From Spelaeicoccus albus (lineage in GTDB: Bacteria > Actinomycetota > Actinomycetes > Actinomycetales > Brevibacteriaceae), in assembly GCF_013409065.1 (NCBI RefSeq), contig NZ_JACBZP010000001.1, positions 806,001-870,000 on the forward strand: DNA of 64,000 bases. Direction: 5' to 3'. The notes beneath the pieces are model-generated. The model did not search any database, was not told the origin of the DNA, and worked only from the letters and a program-made list of their open reading frames with translations. Position 1 is the first letter of the stretch, and every line of letters begins with the position of its first letter. Below, piece by piece: positions 9,232 through 22,317 of the stretch. A program made the translations under genes and the position numbers.

Positions 9232-10503
9232 CTATGCAGCCGCCGCGCTGATTGTAACGGTGTTGATCGGGATCTCACTCATGACGTCGTCGAAAGCGGC
9301 GTGCCCCGTCAGCTTAACGAGAATATTCGCGTCAGCCAGTGCTTCGCCTGCTTCGACGAGTTCGACGTTCTCGAATGAGACGAGTGCATCCGGCAACTCA
9401 TCGACGTGCGGCTCGACAGCGAGAACCTTCGCATCCGGCAATATTTCTGCCAATAGCCGGGTGATTTCTACGGCAGGCGAGCCGCGCAGGTCGTCGACGT
9501 TCGCTTTGAATGCCAAGCCGAGCACAGCAATGGTTGGCTTATCGAACTTTCGCGCCGCCTCAACAATCTTGTTGACGACGAACTGTGGTTTCGCATCGTT
9601 GACTTCGCGGGCCATACGGATCATCCGTGACTCCTCGGGGGCCTTCGACACGATGAACCAGGGATCGACGGCGATGCAGTGGCCCCCAACCCCCGGACCC
9701 GGGTTGAGGATGTTCACTCGGGGATGGTGGTTGGCCAGTCGGATCAACTCGCCCACATCGATGTTCAGCTTGTCGGAGATGATCGACAGTTCGTTGGCGA
9801 AGGCGATGTTCACATCGCGAAACGAGTTCTCGACGAGTTTGCTCATCTCGGCCGTCACCGCGTCCGTGCGCAGTAACTCGCCTTTCGTGAACAACCCGTA
9901 GAGATCGGACGCCCGTTCAGTTGCTCCATCGTTGAGCCCGCCAACGATTCGATCATTTGTCACGATTTCAATCATGATTCGTCCGGGCAGTACTCTCTCC
10001 GGGCAATGCGCAAAGTACACGACGGACGACTCCGGCGCGCCCTCAAGGCTCAAGTCCGGCCGCTCGGCTAATACTCTTTCCGCCAATCTCGCCGTCGTGC
10101 CGGGGGGCGACGTCGATTCGAGCACAATCAGCTCGCCGCCACTGAGGTGCGGTGCAATACTTGCGGCTGCCGCATCAATGTGTCGAAGGTCGGCATCGTG
10201 CGATTCCGTGACGGGAGTCGGGACGGCAACGATATACGCGTCAGCCGGCTCGGGTACCCGGCTGGCACGCAGATTCCCGGTACTCACGGCGCCGGCAACC
10301 GTCGTGCCGAGATCGGGCTCAGCAAACGGCACTTCACCACGGCTGACGGCATCGACCGTGGCAGCGTTCAGGTCGACCCCCACGACGCTTACGCCCTGCT
10401 GGGCGATCACCGCAGCAGTGGGCAGGCCGATATAACCCAGCCCGACCACGCACACCTGCTTGAATTCGTTCGTCAACGTCTTTTCTCGATCCTCACGCTT
10501 CAC
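9232..10503 (-). CDS. wecC: UDP-N-acetyl-D-mannosamine dehydrogenase (UDP-sugar 6-dehydrogenase family)
   Basis: A 423-residue UDP-glucose/UDP-ManNAc dehydrogenase. The N-terminal Rossmann motif is VVGLGYIGLP, the active-site cysteine lies in GGHCIAVDPWF, and the C-terminal UDP-binding domain has LGLAFKANVDDLRGSP. The wording of the active-site block (GVGGHCIAVDP) favours the WecC branch, which makes UDP-ManNAcA, over UDP-glucose dehydrogenase, but substrate specificity is not certain. The start is GTG 10503, 5 bp after the stop of the upstream glycosyltransferase gene, so the two are co-transcribed. Product: an acidic sugar donor for a teichuronic-type polymer. Confidence 0.85.
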   Translation of the reverse strand: MKREDREKTLTNEFKQVCVVGLGYIGLPTAAVIAQQGVSVVGVDLNAATVDAVSRGEVPFAEPDLGTTVAGAVSTGNLRASRVPEPADAYIVAVPTPVTESHDADLRHIDAAAASIAPHLSGGELIVLESTSPPGTTARLAERVLAERPDLSLEGAPESSVVYFAHCPERVLPGRIMIEIVTNDRIVGGLNDGATERASDLYGLFTKGELLRTDAVTAEMSKLVENSFRDVNIAFANELSIISDKLNIDVGELIRLANHHPRVNILNPGPGVGGHCIAVDPWFIVSKAPEESRMIRMAREVNDAKPQFVVNKIVEAARKFDKPTIAVLGLAFKANVDDLRGSPAVEITRLLAEILPDAKVLAVEPHVDELPDALVSFENVELVEAGEALADANILVKLTGHAAFDDVMSEIPINTVTISAAAA

Positions 10504-10508
10504 CAGTG

Positions 10509-12428
10509 TTAAACCATCACATGCTTGGTCGGGTCTCCGTAGAACGTGACGACGCCGGTCGCCAAAAGCTTGTCATCGGTCTGATCCCACGTGTGGTCTC
10601 CCGCTGAACCCCCGCGCCATTGCACAAAATTGAATCTATCGGATGAGTAAATCGTCCCCCCGGCGTCGGCCGTGTCACGCAGGAACTGCGAATCCTCACC
10701 CAACGACTGCGACGCGAATGGCACGCTCAGGGCATGCTCGCGCGCGGTCACGAGCGTCGGCCCCATCACGAAATCCGTCATGCGGTGCTCCCGCTCGGCA
10801 AACCGCAAGATTGTCGCCCCCGAGTCCGCAAGATGCATATAGTGCGCCTGCTTGCCCACGACATCCGCGCCGCTGTACATCAACGCGTTCGCTTGATCGG
10901 CCAGATAATCGGGGCCGTAGAGGTCATCGTCGTCAATCTTCGCGACCAGGTCGCCACCGGCAGCCTTGACCAGCCGGTTCAGGCAATCCCCAAGCGGAAC
11001 GTCGCGACCTGCCGATAGCAGTGTCAGTTTCTCGATGCCCAGTTCGTTGGCCTTTGCATGCAGATGCGCGGCGTCCGGTTCGAACCCGTGCGTGAGCAGC
11101 ACCAGTTCGACGTCGATACCGCGCTGCGCCGCCACAGTGTGCAGCACATGGTCGATTTGGTGCGGCCGGATCGTCGACACCAACGCGGATACGGATCGTG
11201 CCGGCACCGATTCGTCGAGGCCGACGGCTGCCGCGACGGCGCGAGCGCGGTGCGCATACGTATGCTGCGCCCAGATTTGGCGCTGACCCCGATGAACCAG
11301 CCGGTCATTGTGCTCGTTCGACCGGATGAGCGAGCGGATCACGTCGTACGCATTGTCTTCGTCGTTCGCGACGGGAATCTCTTGGTGCGGGAAGAACTTG
11401 CCGATCGCTTCGGTCGGCATTGTCACGACGGGAGTGCCGCAGGCCGTGATCTCAAAAATCCTTCTGGCGCACATACTGGGCGAGTCGACCACCGAATTCA
11501 CGTTGAGAAACGTCTTGTACGTTTTATACGCGGTGAGCATCTGCGGATACGACAGTGTGCCGACGATATGAGACGCATACGGGGACGGGAACTGATAGTT
11601 GGGGTCGCCGCCGAGTTCTCGGGCGAAGATGTCCAGCCCGGCGTCGTCCTTGTTATGGGCGCGAATCGACGCCTTCAGCAACGTCTCAAGCTGCCGGCGC
11701 CGTTCCGGGTATTTGTGCGCGAAGTACATGCCTCCGAATGCGATTCCGCGCGAGTGAAACCCCGATCGGGGACGGACGGGATTGTGGATGCGAGGCTGCG
11801 CCGCAAACGGCAGCACGCCGACGCCGCGATGGCCGAGGTCGCGCCGGTACGAGTCGAGTTTGTTGATGTCTGAGGTGAAGACGCGGTCGAAGAGCTTGGC
11901 GACGTCGAGGAAATCGTCATAGTGCGGTGGATCTTCTTTGTTCCAGAAGACCGTCGGGATGCGCTGGTCGCTGCACCAGGCAAGCATCTCGACGACTGCC
12001 GGCCGCGGTGCGCTCGCGCCGGTCAGGTGGTATTTCCACGCGCCATGATTGCCGCTCCAGGCCGATTCGACGAAGACAAAGTCCACTCGGGTGGCCGTCA
12101 ATTGTTCTCGCCACGCGTCGGGCAGGAGTTCGACGGTATTCCATTCATAGCGGAACGCCAGCAGCGAGAAATCGTCGAGAATGACGGCGACAGTTGGCGC
12201 GCCGTCGTCCGGCGCAGGGTCGGGAAGCGGCCATTCGGGGATGTCGGTGACGACCGCCGGCGAATTCGGCGTCATTGCCGCAGCGACACCGCGTGGACCC
12301 GCCGCGGCGATGCGGGTTCGGCGGGCGTATTTCTTCAATCCGGCGACTCCGCCGCGACGAAAATGCCAGAATGCTTTGCGTGGATCGCCGAGGATCGCCG
12401 ACGCGACCCCTTTACCCAAGTGGGACAC
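10509..12428 (-). CDS. Two-domain glycosyltransferase (CgeB-like GT-B plus GT2)
   Basis: A 639-residue protein starting at GTG 12428. The first ~400 residues resemble CgeB-type glycosyltransferases: a DDFS strand, a TVFWNKEDPPHYDDF segment, FLNVNSVVDSPSMCARRIFE and CGTPVV. The last ~230 residues are a GT-A family 2 fold with a nucleotide-sugar/metal motif KIDDDDLYG and a late GEDSQFL base motif. It thus has two catalytic modules, either of which could extend the surface polymer. No transmembrane helix is visible. It is the promoter-proximal partner of wecC. Sugar specificities cannot be read from the sequence. Confidence 0.8.
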   Translation of the reverse strand: MSHLGKGVASAILGDPRKAFWHFRRGGVAGLKKYARRTRIAAAGPRGVAAAMTPNSPAVVTDIPEWPLPDPAPDDGAPTVAVILDDFSLLAFRYEWNTVELLPDAWREQLTATRVDFVFVESAWSGNHGAWKYHLTGASAPRPAVVEMLAWCSDQRIPTVFWNKEDPPHYDDFLDVAKLFDRVFTSDINKLDSYRRDLGHRGVGVLPFAAQPRIHNPVRPRSGFHSRGIAFGGMYFAHKYPERRRQLETLLKASIRAHNKDDAGLDIFARELGGDPNYQFPSPYASHIVGTLSYPQMLTAYKTYKTFLNVNSVVDSPSMCARRIFEITACGTPVVTMPTEAIGKFFPHQEIPVANDEDNAYDVIRSLIRSNEHNDRLVHRGQRQIWAQHTYAHRARAVAAAVGLDESVPARSVSALVSTIRPHQIDHVLHTVAAQRGIDVELVLLTHGFEPDAAHLHAKANELGIEKLTLLSAGRDVPLGDCLNRLVKAAGGDLVAKIDDDDLYGPDYLADQANALMYSGADVVGKQAHYMHLADSGATILRFAEREHRMTDFVMGPTLVTAREHALSVPFASQSLGEDSQFLRDTADAGGTIYSSDRFNFVQWRGGSAGDHTWDQTDDKLLATGVVTFYGDPTKHVMV

Positions 12429-12577
12429 ACCCGCCCTGAAAGCTTCCCCCGTTTTCCACCAGTCGATACTAACAACTGATTCCGCAATTGCGTTAAAGTA
12501 TCTTGCTCGGTCAGCCGGCCGGCGGCGTACGGCGGCGCGCCAATCCGGCTAGCTGCTCGCCGACGACTGCTCCGCTG

Positions 12578-14176
12578 TCACTTGGCGATCTCGAGCACGG
12601 TTGCCGTGCCGGCATTGAGTGTCAGCCGCAGTTTTTTGCCCCGTCGATCGCCGCGCAACGGCTTCGGCTCGATCGGGCCGGCGAGCGCACGCCGGCCGTT
12701 GATGACGCTGGCGTCGTCCGCTTGCAGGGACGGTCCGGCCAGCTGGTAGGCGCGCACACGCTTGCCGGCGACGGGGAGCGTCACCGTGGTACGTGCGCGT
12801 TTGTACTTCACCGGATCGAGTTCATTGATGACGACCACCGCAATCGTGTTGCCGGCGCTGATTGCGTACGCGAAGACGTGTTTGCTGCCGTGGACCCGGG
12901 CAGACATGAAGCGGCCGTTCGGAATCGACGCGACCGCGGCCAACGCCGCATACCCGGAGCGTCCGCGGAATTGCCCGGACGGGTCATCGTAGCTGCCGCC
13001 GGCGCAGACCATGGAGATCGGCGGCCCGCCGTTGCACGCGGCCAACGACGAATGCATGGCGAGCCGGCGGACACCGTGGCTTGCGGCGTTCAGCGTGTAA
13101 TCGACTGCCCACAATGCTTCGGCGTGGCTGGATGCCGCCCCGTTCGAGCCCGGACACGACGTCGGCCCGGTCTCGTCGAGCCACAGTGGCAACCCGGCCC
13201 GGCCTGCGGCCCGGTGCGCCCACGACAACATTTTGCTCGTCTTGTCGTGAATCCCCGGCGCCACGAGATTTGTCGCCTTCGGCGAGTACTTTTCCTTACC
13301 GTTCTTGCCGCACGCGTACAGCGGGTACCAATGCTGTGTCATTGCCGCCGACCGCGGAATCTTCGCGCCGGTGAACGCCCTCCACCACTGGGCGTCGTAC
13401 GCGTCCGGGCCGATAATCGGCACCGTCGGGCTCAACGCGTGGATAGCTGCCGAATACGCTTGCACCTGTTTGATGTACTTCGCCGTAGTCCATCCCTGGG
13501 GGCGGACGTCGAGCTTCTTGTCACCCGTCGCATAGCCGTTGGGCTCATTACCGATAGCCACGCCGATGAGGCGCCCGCCCAAAATTCGATGCGCATACTT
13601 GGCCATATCGCCGGCACGCTTCGGATCGAAGTGTCCGAGGTTCACGCCGAGGGTCACTTTCGAGCCTGTCGCGTCGAGAAGCCGCTTCAGCCTGCGTAGA
13701 TCGTTCGGGCCGACGCTGACGGTTGCCCACTTCGGTTTCTTCTCGCCGGACGATGTCCAAAAGAACCGCCTGTCGAGCGAGTTGCCGCCGAATCGGAGCG
13801 CCGGATGGTCGAGCTTCTTCACGAGGTCATCGAGATTGGAATTCGCCGGATCCAGCCGTGGATCGGCAAGGTCGGTGGCTTCGAAGGAGAGGCCGACCGA
13901 GGCGTCGCGCAGTTCGAACTTCGACTTTGCGCGGCCGATCTCGATCCGCACGTCGTGGGGCTTCTTGGTGGCGTGACCGTTCGGGCTCGCTTGCGAGAAA
14001 AAGCGCGATGTGTGGGTTGGGGTCGGCGTCGGTGCGCCCGTCGGTGAGTGCGATGGCGACTCGGATTGCGTCGGCTCGGGCGGGGCGGGTTCCCCTTGGC
14101 ACGACACTGTCGCAACGAGCGACGCGACGATCACAAGACTCGCCGCAGTCCGGCGCATACGGGCGGCTCGAGTCAT
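12578..14176 (-). CDS. GH79-like glycoside hydrolase, probable lipoprotein
   Basis: About 532 residues from ATG 14176. A basic N-terminus and hydrophobic stretch end in VATVSC, a lipobox-like site (Cys26) with Thr at the -3 position instead of the usual Leu. A Pro/Ser/Thr-rich linker follows. The catalytic (beta/alpha)8 barrel shows AIGNEPNGYA (acid/base Glu near residue 211) and WLDETGPTSCPG (nucleophile Glu near residue 335), and the C-terminus is a small beta domain. This layout matches GH79 (beta-glucuronidase/heparanase type). Beside the wecC-type dehydrogenase, it may trim or remodel a uronic-acid-containing wall polymer outside the membrane. Confidence 0.78.
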   Translation of the reverse strand: MTRAARMRRTAASLVIVASLVATVSCQGEPAPPEPTQSESPSHSPTGAPTPTPTHTSRFFSQASPNGHATKKPHDVRIEIGRAKSKFELRDASVGLSFEATDLADPRLDPANSNLDDLVKKLDHPALRFGGNSLDRRFFWTSSGEKKPKWATVSVGPNDLRRLKRLLDATGSKVTLGVNLGHFDPKRAGDMAKYAHRILGGRLIGVAIGNEPNGYATGDKKLDVRPQGWTTAKYIKQVQAYSAAIHALSPTVPIIGPDAYDAQWWRAFTGAKIPRSAAMTQHWYPLYACGKNGKEKYSPKATNLVAPGIHDKTSKMLSWAHRAAGRAGLPLWLDETGPTSCPGSNGAASSHAEALWAVDYTLNAASHGVRRLAMHSSLAACNGGPPISMVCAGGSYDDPSGQFRGRSGYAALAAVASIPNGRFMSARVHGSKHVFAYAISAGNTIAVVVINELDPVKYKRARTTVTLPVAGKRVRAYQLAGPSLQADDASVINGRRALAGPIEPKPLRGDRRGKKLRLTLNAGTATVLEIAK

Positions 14177-14400
14177 AGGCAAGACGTACCACGAAACATG
14201 CCTGCTGCCCGCATCCGCCGCCCGGGCAGTGATGAGGACCGGCCCTTCAACGCCAGGTCACTGTTTGGCTACGGGCAACACACGGTTTGTGATCAAATCA
14301 CATCGCCGGCGACGCTCGCAGCAGTTGCCGGCGCACGTTTGCGTTACCGTATCCAAGGCAGACCGCACGCCACACCCCGCCCACTCGAGGAGATACAACC

Positions 14401-19098
<4,698 letters not shown>

Positions 19099-19102
<4 letters not shown>

Positions 19103-20058
19103 GAGGACTTCCTGTTCGTCAGCCGGAGGAACCCGAACGACAGCACGAACGCCACGACGGCGATGAGCACGGCCTGCGCCGCCGCGACGTTGTAGTCGTT
19201 GTAACTGAACGCGGTCGTATAGGCCGACAGGTTCGGCGTGTACTGGCTATCGATCGCCGGAGCCACCGATTGCAGCACCTGCGGCTCGGCGAACAGCTGC
19301 AACGTGCCGATGATCGAGAAGACGGTGGTCAGCACCAGCGCCGGCGCGATCAGCGGGATCTGGATGCTGCGGGCGATGCGCCACGGGGACGCGCCGTCCA
19401 CCCGTGCGGCCTCGTAGAGTTCGCCCGGTATCGACTTCAGCTGGGCAATGATGATGAGCATGTTGTACCCGGTGTAGCTCCAGGTGACGATGTTTGCAAT
19501 CGACCAGAGCACCGTGCCCGAGCCGAGGAAGTCGACGTCGAGGCCCATCCATTTCGCCGCGTCGATGATGGGGCTGAGTCCGGGAACATAGAGGAACGAC
19601 CACAGGATCGTCGCGATGACGCCGGGGATACCGTACGGCAGAAAGAACGCGGCGCGAAACAGTCCGGGCCACTTCGCCGAGGCGGATTCGAGGAGAAGCG
19701 CGAGCACGGTTGCCGCGACGATCATGATGGGAACCTGCACGATCCCAAATAGAAACATGCGCCAGATCGAGGCCACGAAGTTGCCATCGGCCAGCGCCTT
19801 CGCATAATTGTCGAACCAGGCGAACCTGCTCGTCACGCCGTCTTCGCCGAACAATCCGCTTCGCGATACCTTGACGAAGCTTGACCCGATTGCCGTGATG
19901 ATCGGCAGGATGAACGTGAAGAGGAACAGCAGGAGGAAGGGCGCCAACAGCAGCCAGGGCGCTCGCCGGACGGCTCCCCCTCGCCGCCGTGCCGGACGCC
20001 GTCCCGAATCGTCATGCCGAGTTTCCGCGGCCGTGCCGGTTGTCGTCTGCACGCTCAT
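19099..20058 (-). CDS. Carbohydrate ABC transporter permease (MalF/UgpA type)
   Basis: A 319-residue inner-membrane permease. I start it at ATG 20058, which overlaps the TGA of the binding-protein gene; the frame is open further upstream but that part reads as a shadow of the binding-protein gene. A basic, Arg-rich N-terminus precedes the first helix (WLLLAPFLLLFLFTFILP). The EAA loop is ELYEAARVDGASPWRIARSI. It forms the heterodimeric channel with the downstream MalG-type protein. The substrate is inferred to be a galactoside from the linked GH2 gene. Confidence 0.92.
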
Positions 20059-21392
20059 GCGCGCTCCTTCCGGATGCTCAGGCCCTTGTCCTTGAATGCG
20101 GCCATAATGTGTTTCTCGGCGGCCGCCACGCAGTCGACGAGCTTTTTGCCGGAGGCTTTGTGCCGGAATTCGTCGGAAAGGATGCTGAACGATTGTTGCG
20201 TGATGGGCCACCAGGACCAATCCGGGTTCTGCTGTTTGGCGGCGGGCACGAAGACTTTCTCGTTGTATTTTTGGCCGCTGAAGAACTTCGACGGCTTTTG
20301 TCGCGGCGCACCGATATAGTCCGGCGTCGGCGACCATCCGATGCCGCAGTGTGTGATGAGCGCGTCGATGCCTTCGCGCGAGCTGCACATCCACACCGCG
20401 AACTCAAGCGCTTCTTTCGGATGCTGGGAATTGGCCAGGACCGCGGCCGTTGAGCCGCCGAGTTGGCTTGAGCCGTAACCGTCGTCGTCCCATGTCGGCA
20501 TCGGCGCGACTTTCCATTTGCCCGATCCTCCGGACACGCCCTCGATCAGGGCGTCTCCCCAACTCGCACTGGTGATCGACGCCAGGTTTCCTTTGGACGC
20601 CGCTGCGAACCATCCGGGCGAATATGGCTCGAATTTGGTGGTGACGAGGTCGTCGTCGATGGCTTTGTCGAAGAATTTCGCTACCCGCATCGTCGCCGGG
20701 TCGGTCATGTTGACGGCCCAGCCATCGTTAGTCGGCTTGAACCACCGTGCGCCGGCTTGTTCGGCGAGCGAGCAGAAGACGCTGGCGTCCGATAGCGGGA
20801 AACAATCGATGTAGATGTGGCGCCGCCGCAATTCCCGGGCGAGCTCTGCCCATTCGCCCCATGTTGTCGGCGGCGTTCCGCCGGCTTTGGCAAAGAGCTT
20901 GGGCTGGTAGAACGTGGCCATCGGGCCGGAATCCTGCGGGATGCCGTAAACGCCGTCGACAAAGCTCACTTGGTTCCACAGCGTCCGGTCGAATTTGTCG
21001 GCGTGCTTCTCGGCGCCGTAGCGGGAGAGGTCGACGAGTCCGTTGACGAGCATGAATTCCGGTATTGTCCGCATCTCGATCTGCGCGATGTCCGGACCGC
21101 CGCCGGCAGCCAGGGCCGAGTACATCTTCGGGTACCCGCCGCTATTGCCGCTGGGAATCCACACTGCTTCGACGTGCACGCCGGGGTGCTGCGCATTCCA
21201 GATATCGGCGACCTTCTGCAAGTCCTTCAGCCACGACCAGTACGTCAGCTTCACTGTTTCGCCATGCGCCGGCGGTATGGTCGGCGCCGCGTTCACGCTG
21301 GTCGTGCCGGGAGTTGTACAGCCCGATAAGACGCCGAGTGCTGCGCTGCCGAGACCGGCGCCGAGCACTTGCCGTCTGGAAAATGGTGCCAT
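20055..21392 (-). CDS. Extracellular sugar-binding protein of ABC importer (Tat-type lipoprotein)
   Basis: About 445 residues from ATG 21392; upstream Met codons in frame lack a signal-peptide context. The N-terminus reads FSRRQVLGAGLGSAALGVLSGC. The twin Arg followed by a hydrophobic run and a lipobox LSGC suggests Tat export and lipid anchoring outside the membrane. The mature part is a family 1 solute-binding protein (SBP_bac_1 fold) with TYWSWLKDLQKVADIWNAQH near its start and GIPQDSGPMATFYQP. First gene of the operon with both permeases and lacZ, divergent from a TetR regulator. Confidence 0.9.
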   Translation of the reverse strand: MAPFSRRQVLGAGLGSAALGVLSGCTTPGTTSVNAAPTIPPAHGETVKLTYWSWLKDLQKVADIWNAQHPGVHVEAVWIPSGNSGGYPKMYSALAAGGGPDIAQIEMRTIPEFMLVNGLVDLSRYGAEKHADKFDRTLWNQVSFVDGVYGIPQDSGPMATFYQPKLFAKAGGTPPTTWGEWAELARELRRRHIYIDCFPLSDASVFCSLAEQAGARWFKPTNDGWAVNMTDPATMRVAKFFDKAIDDDLVTTKFEPYSPGWFAAASKGNLASITSASWGDALIEGVSGGSGKWKVAPMPTWDDDGYGSSQLGGSTAAVLANSQHPKEALEFAVWMCSSREGIDALITHCGIGWSPTPDYIGAPRQKPSKFFSGQKYNEKVFVPAAKQQNPDWSWWPITQQSFSILSDEFRHKASGKKLVDCVAAAEKHIMAAFKDKGLSIRKERA

Positions 21393-21513
21393 CTCAAGTT
21401 CCACATCGTTGTGCCGATTTATCGGCTCATGCCGATCCGTGGACATGACGATAGCACAATCCCGAGTAGGTACTCGTAATTCATTTGTCGCGCCGCCACG
21501 GTAGTCTGGCAGC
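21393..21513. promoter_or_regulatory. Divergent control region of galactoside operon and TetR gene
   Basis: The 121-bp gap holds two palindromes. CGAGTA-GG-TACTCG at 21463-21476 has perfect 6-bp arms, and GCCGA-TTTA-TCGGC at about 21412-21425 has 5-bp arms. The first is the better candidate for the TetR operator because it lies between the two starts and about 40 bp from the regulator's GTG. No clear -10/-35 boxes could be fixed. Confidence 0.5.
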
Positions 21514-22128
21514 GTGACTTCCGACCAGCGTCCGGCGAAGCGCGGACCGTACGCAAAGTCCGCCGAGCGGCGGCGCAGCATCATCGAGGCGGCCACGGAA
21601 GTCTTCGGCTCGCGCGGCTACAAGGGTGGATCGCTTCAGGACGTCGCCGACCGGATCGGCTTGAGCCAAACCGGCCTGCTGCACTACTTTCCCTCGAAAC
21701 GGGACCTGCTGGTGGCCGTGCTCCGTCATCGGGACGAGATCACCGACACCGGCCCCGCCGAATCGTCCGGCCGCGATTTTGCTGCCATCCTCGTTGACCA
21801 GGCCGCATTCAACGAGAGCGTGCCCGGCCTCATCGAGCTGTACACGGTGCTGTGCGGCGAATCGGTCACCGACGACTATCCGGCGCGCGACTACTTCGTC
21901 AAACGCTTCGACCGCGTCCGGCGCGAATACGCCGAGGAGCTGCGTACGTTGGCCGCGGCGGGTCGGCTGCGCCCGGGAGTCGATCCGGCTCGTGCCGCCG
22001 CATCGATCATCGCATTATGGGACGGCATACAGCTTCAATGGCTCCTCGACAACAGCATCGATATGGCGGCATGCTTGCGCGACTACCTCGACGGGATCAT
22101 CCTCCCGGCGCCGGCAAAAGAAAGTTAA
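21514..22128 (+). CDS. TetR/AcrR family regulator of the galactoside operon
   Basis: A 204-residue regulator starting at GTG 21514. An N-terminal TetR helix-turn-helix occupies about residues 20-65 (IIEAATEVFGSRGYKGGSLQ, then GLSQTGLLHYFPSKRDLL). A helical ligand-binding/dimer domain follows, with a C-terminal part resembling TetR_C_6. It is divergent from the binding protein-permease-lacZ operon with only 121 bp between starts, so it most likely represses that operon and itself, released by a sugar-derived ligand. It is followed by a strong terminator hairpin. Confidence 0.88.
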   Translation: MTSDQRPAKRGPYAKSAERRRSIIEAATEVFGSRGYKGGSLQDVADRIGLSQTGLLHYFPSKRDLLVAVLRHRDEITDTGPAESSGRDFAAILVDQAAFNESVPGLIELYTVLCGESVTDDYPARDYFVKRFDRVRREYAEELRTLAAAGRLRPGVDPARAAASIIALWDGIQLQWLLDNSIDMAACLRDYLDGIILPAPAKES

Positions 22129-22237
22129 TTACGTAGGTATTACTGATGTGGGGTAGCCGCTTCGCCCCTAATGTAGTAGTCAACCGAGTAATCGGCTTGC
22201 AACGCTACAGATACAACTGAATAAGCAACCCCCCAAA

Positions 22238-22277
22238 CGTGTTGAGGCCACCGCGAAGTCGCGGAGGCCTCAACACG
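22238..22277. terminator. Bidirectional terminator hairpin between convergent genes
   Basis: Arms CGTGTTGAGGCC (22238-22249) and GGCCTCAACACG (22266-22277) pair perfectly over 12 bp. After one A-A mismatch a further 5-bp stem CCGCG/CGCGG closes on a 4-nt loop. CCTTTT follows at 22287-22292 for the plus strand. It lies between the TetR gene and the convergent LAL regulator gene. Confidence 0.8.
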
Positions 22278-22317
22278 CGTCAGGCGCCTTTTAATGTGTG
22301 CCGGTCATACGTACGCG

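Noticed and set aside
12503-13699. A 398-residue plus-strand frame across the GH79-like gene
   Set aside because: Antisense shadow of a GC-rich gene. The minus-strand product has a signal peptide and both catalytic motifs, the plus-strand one has none.
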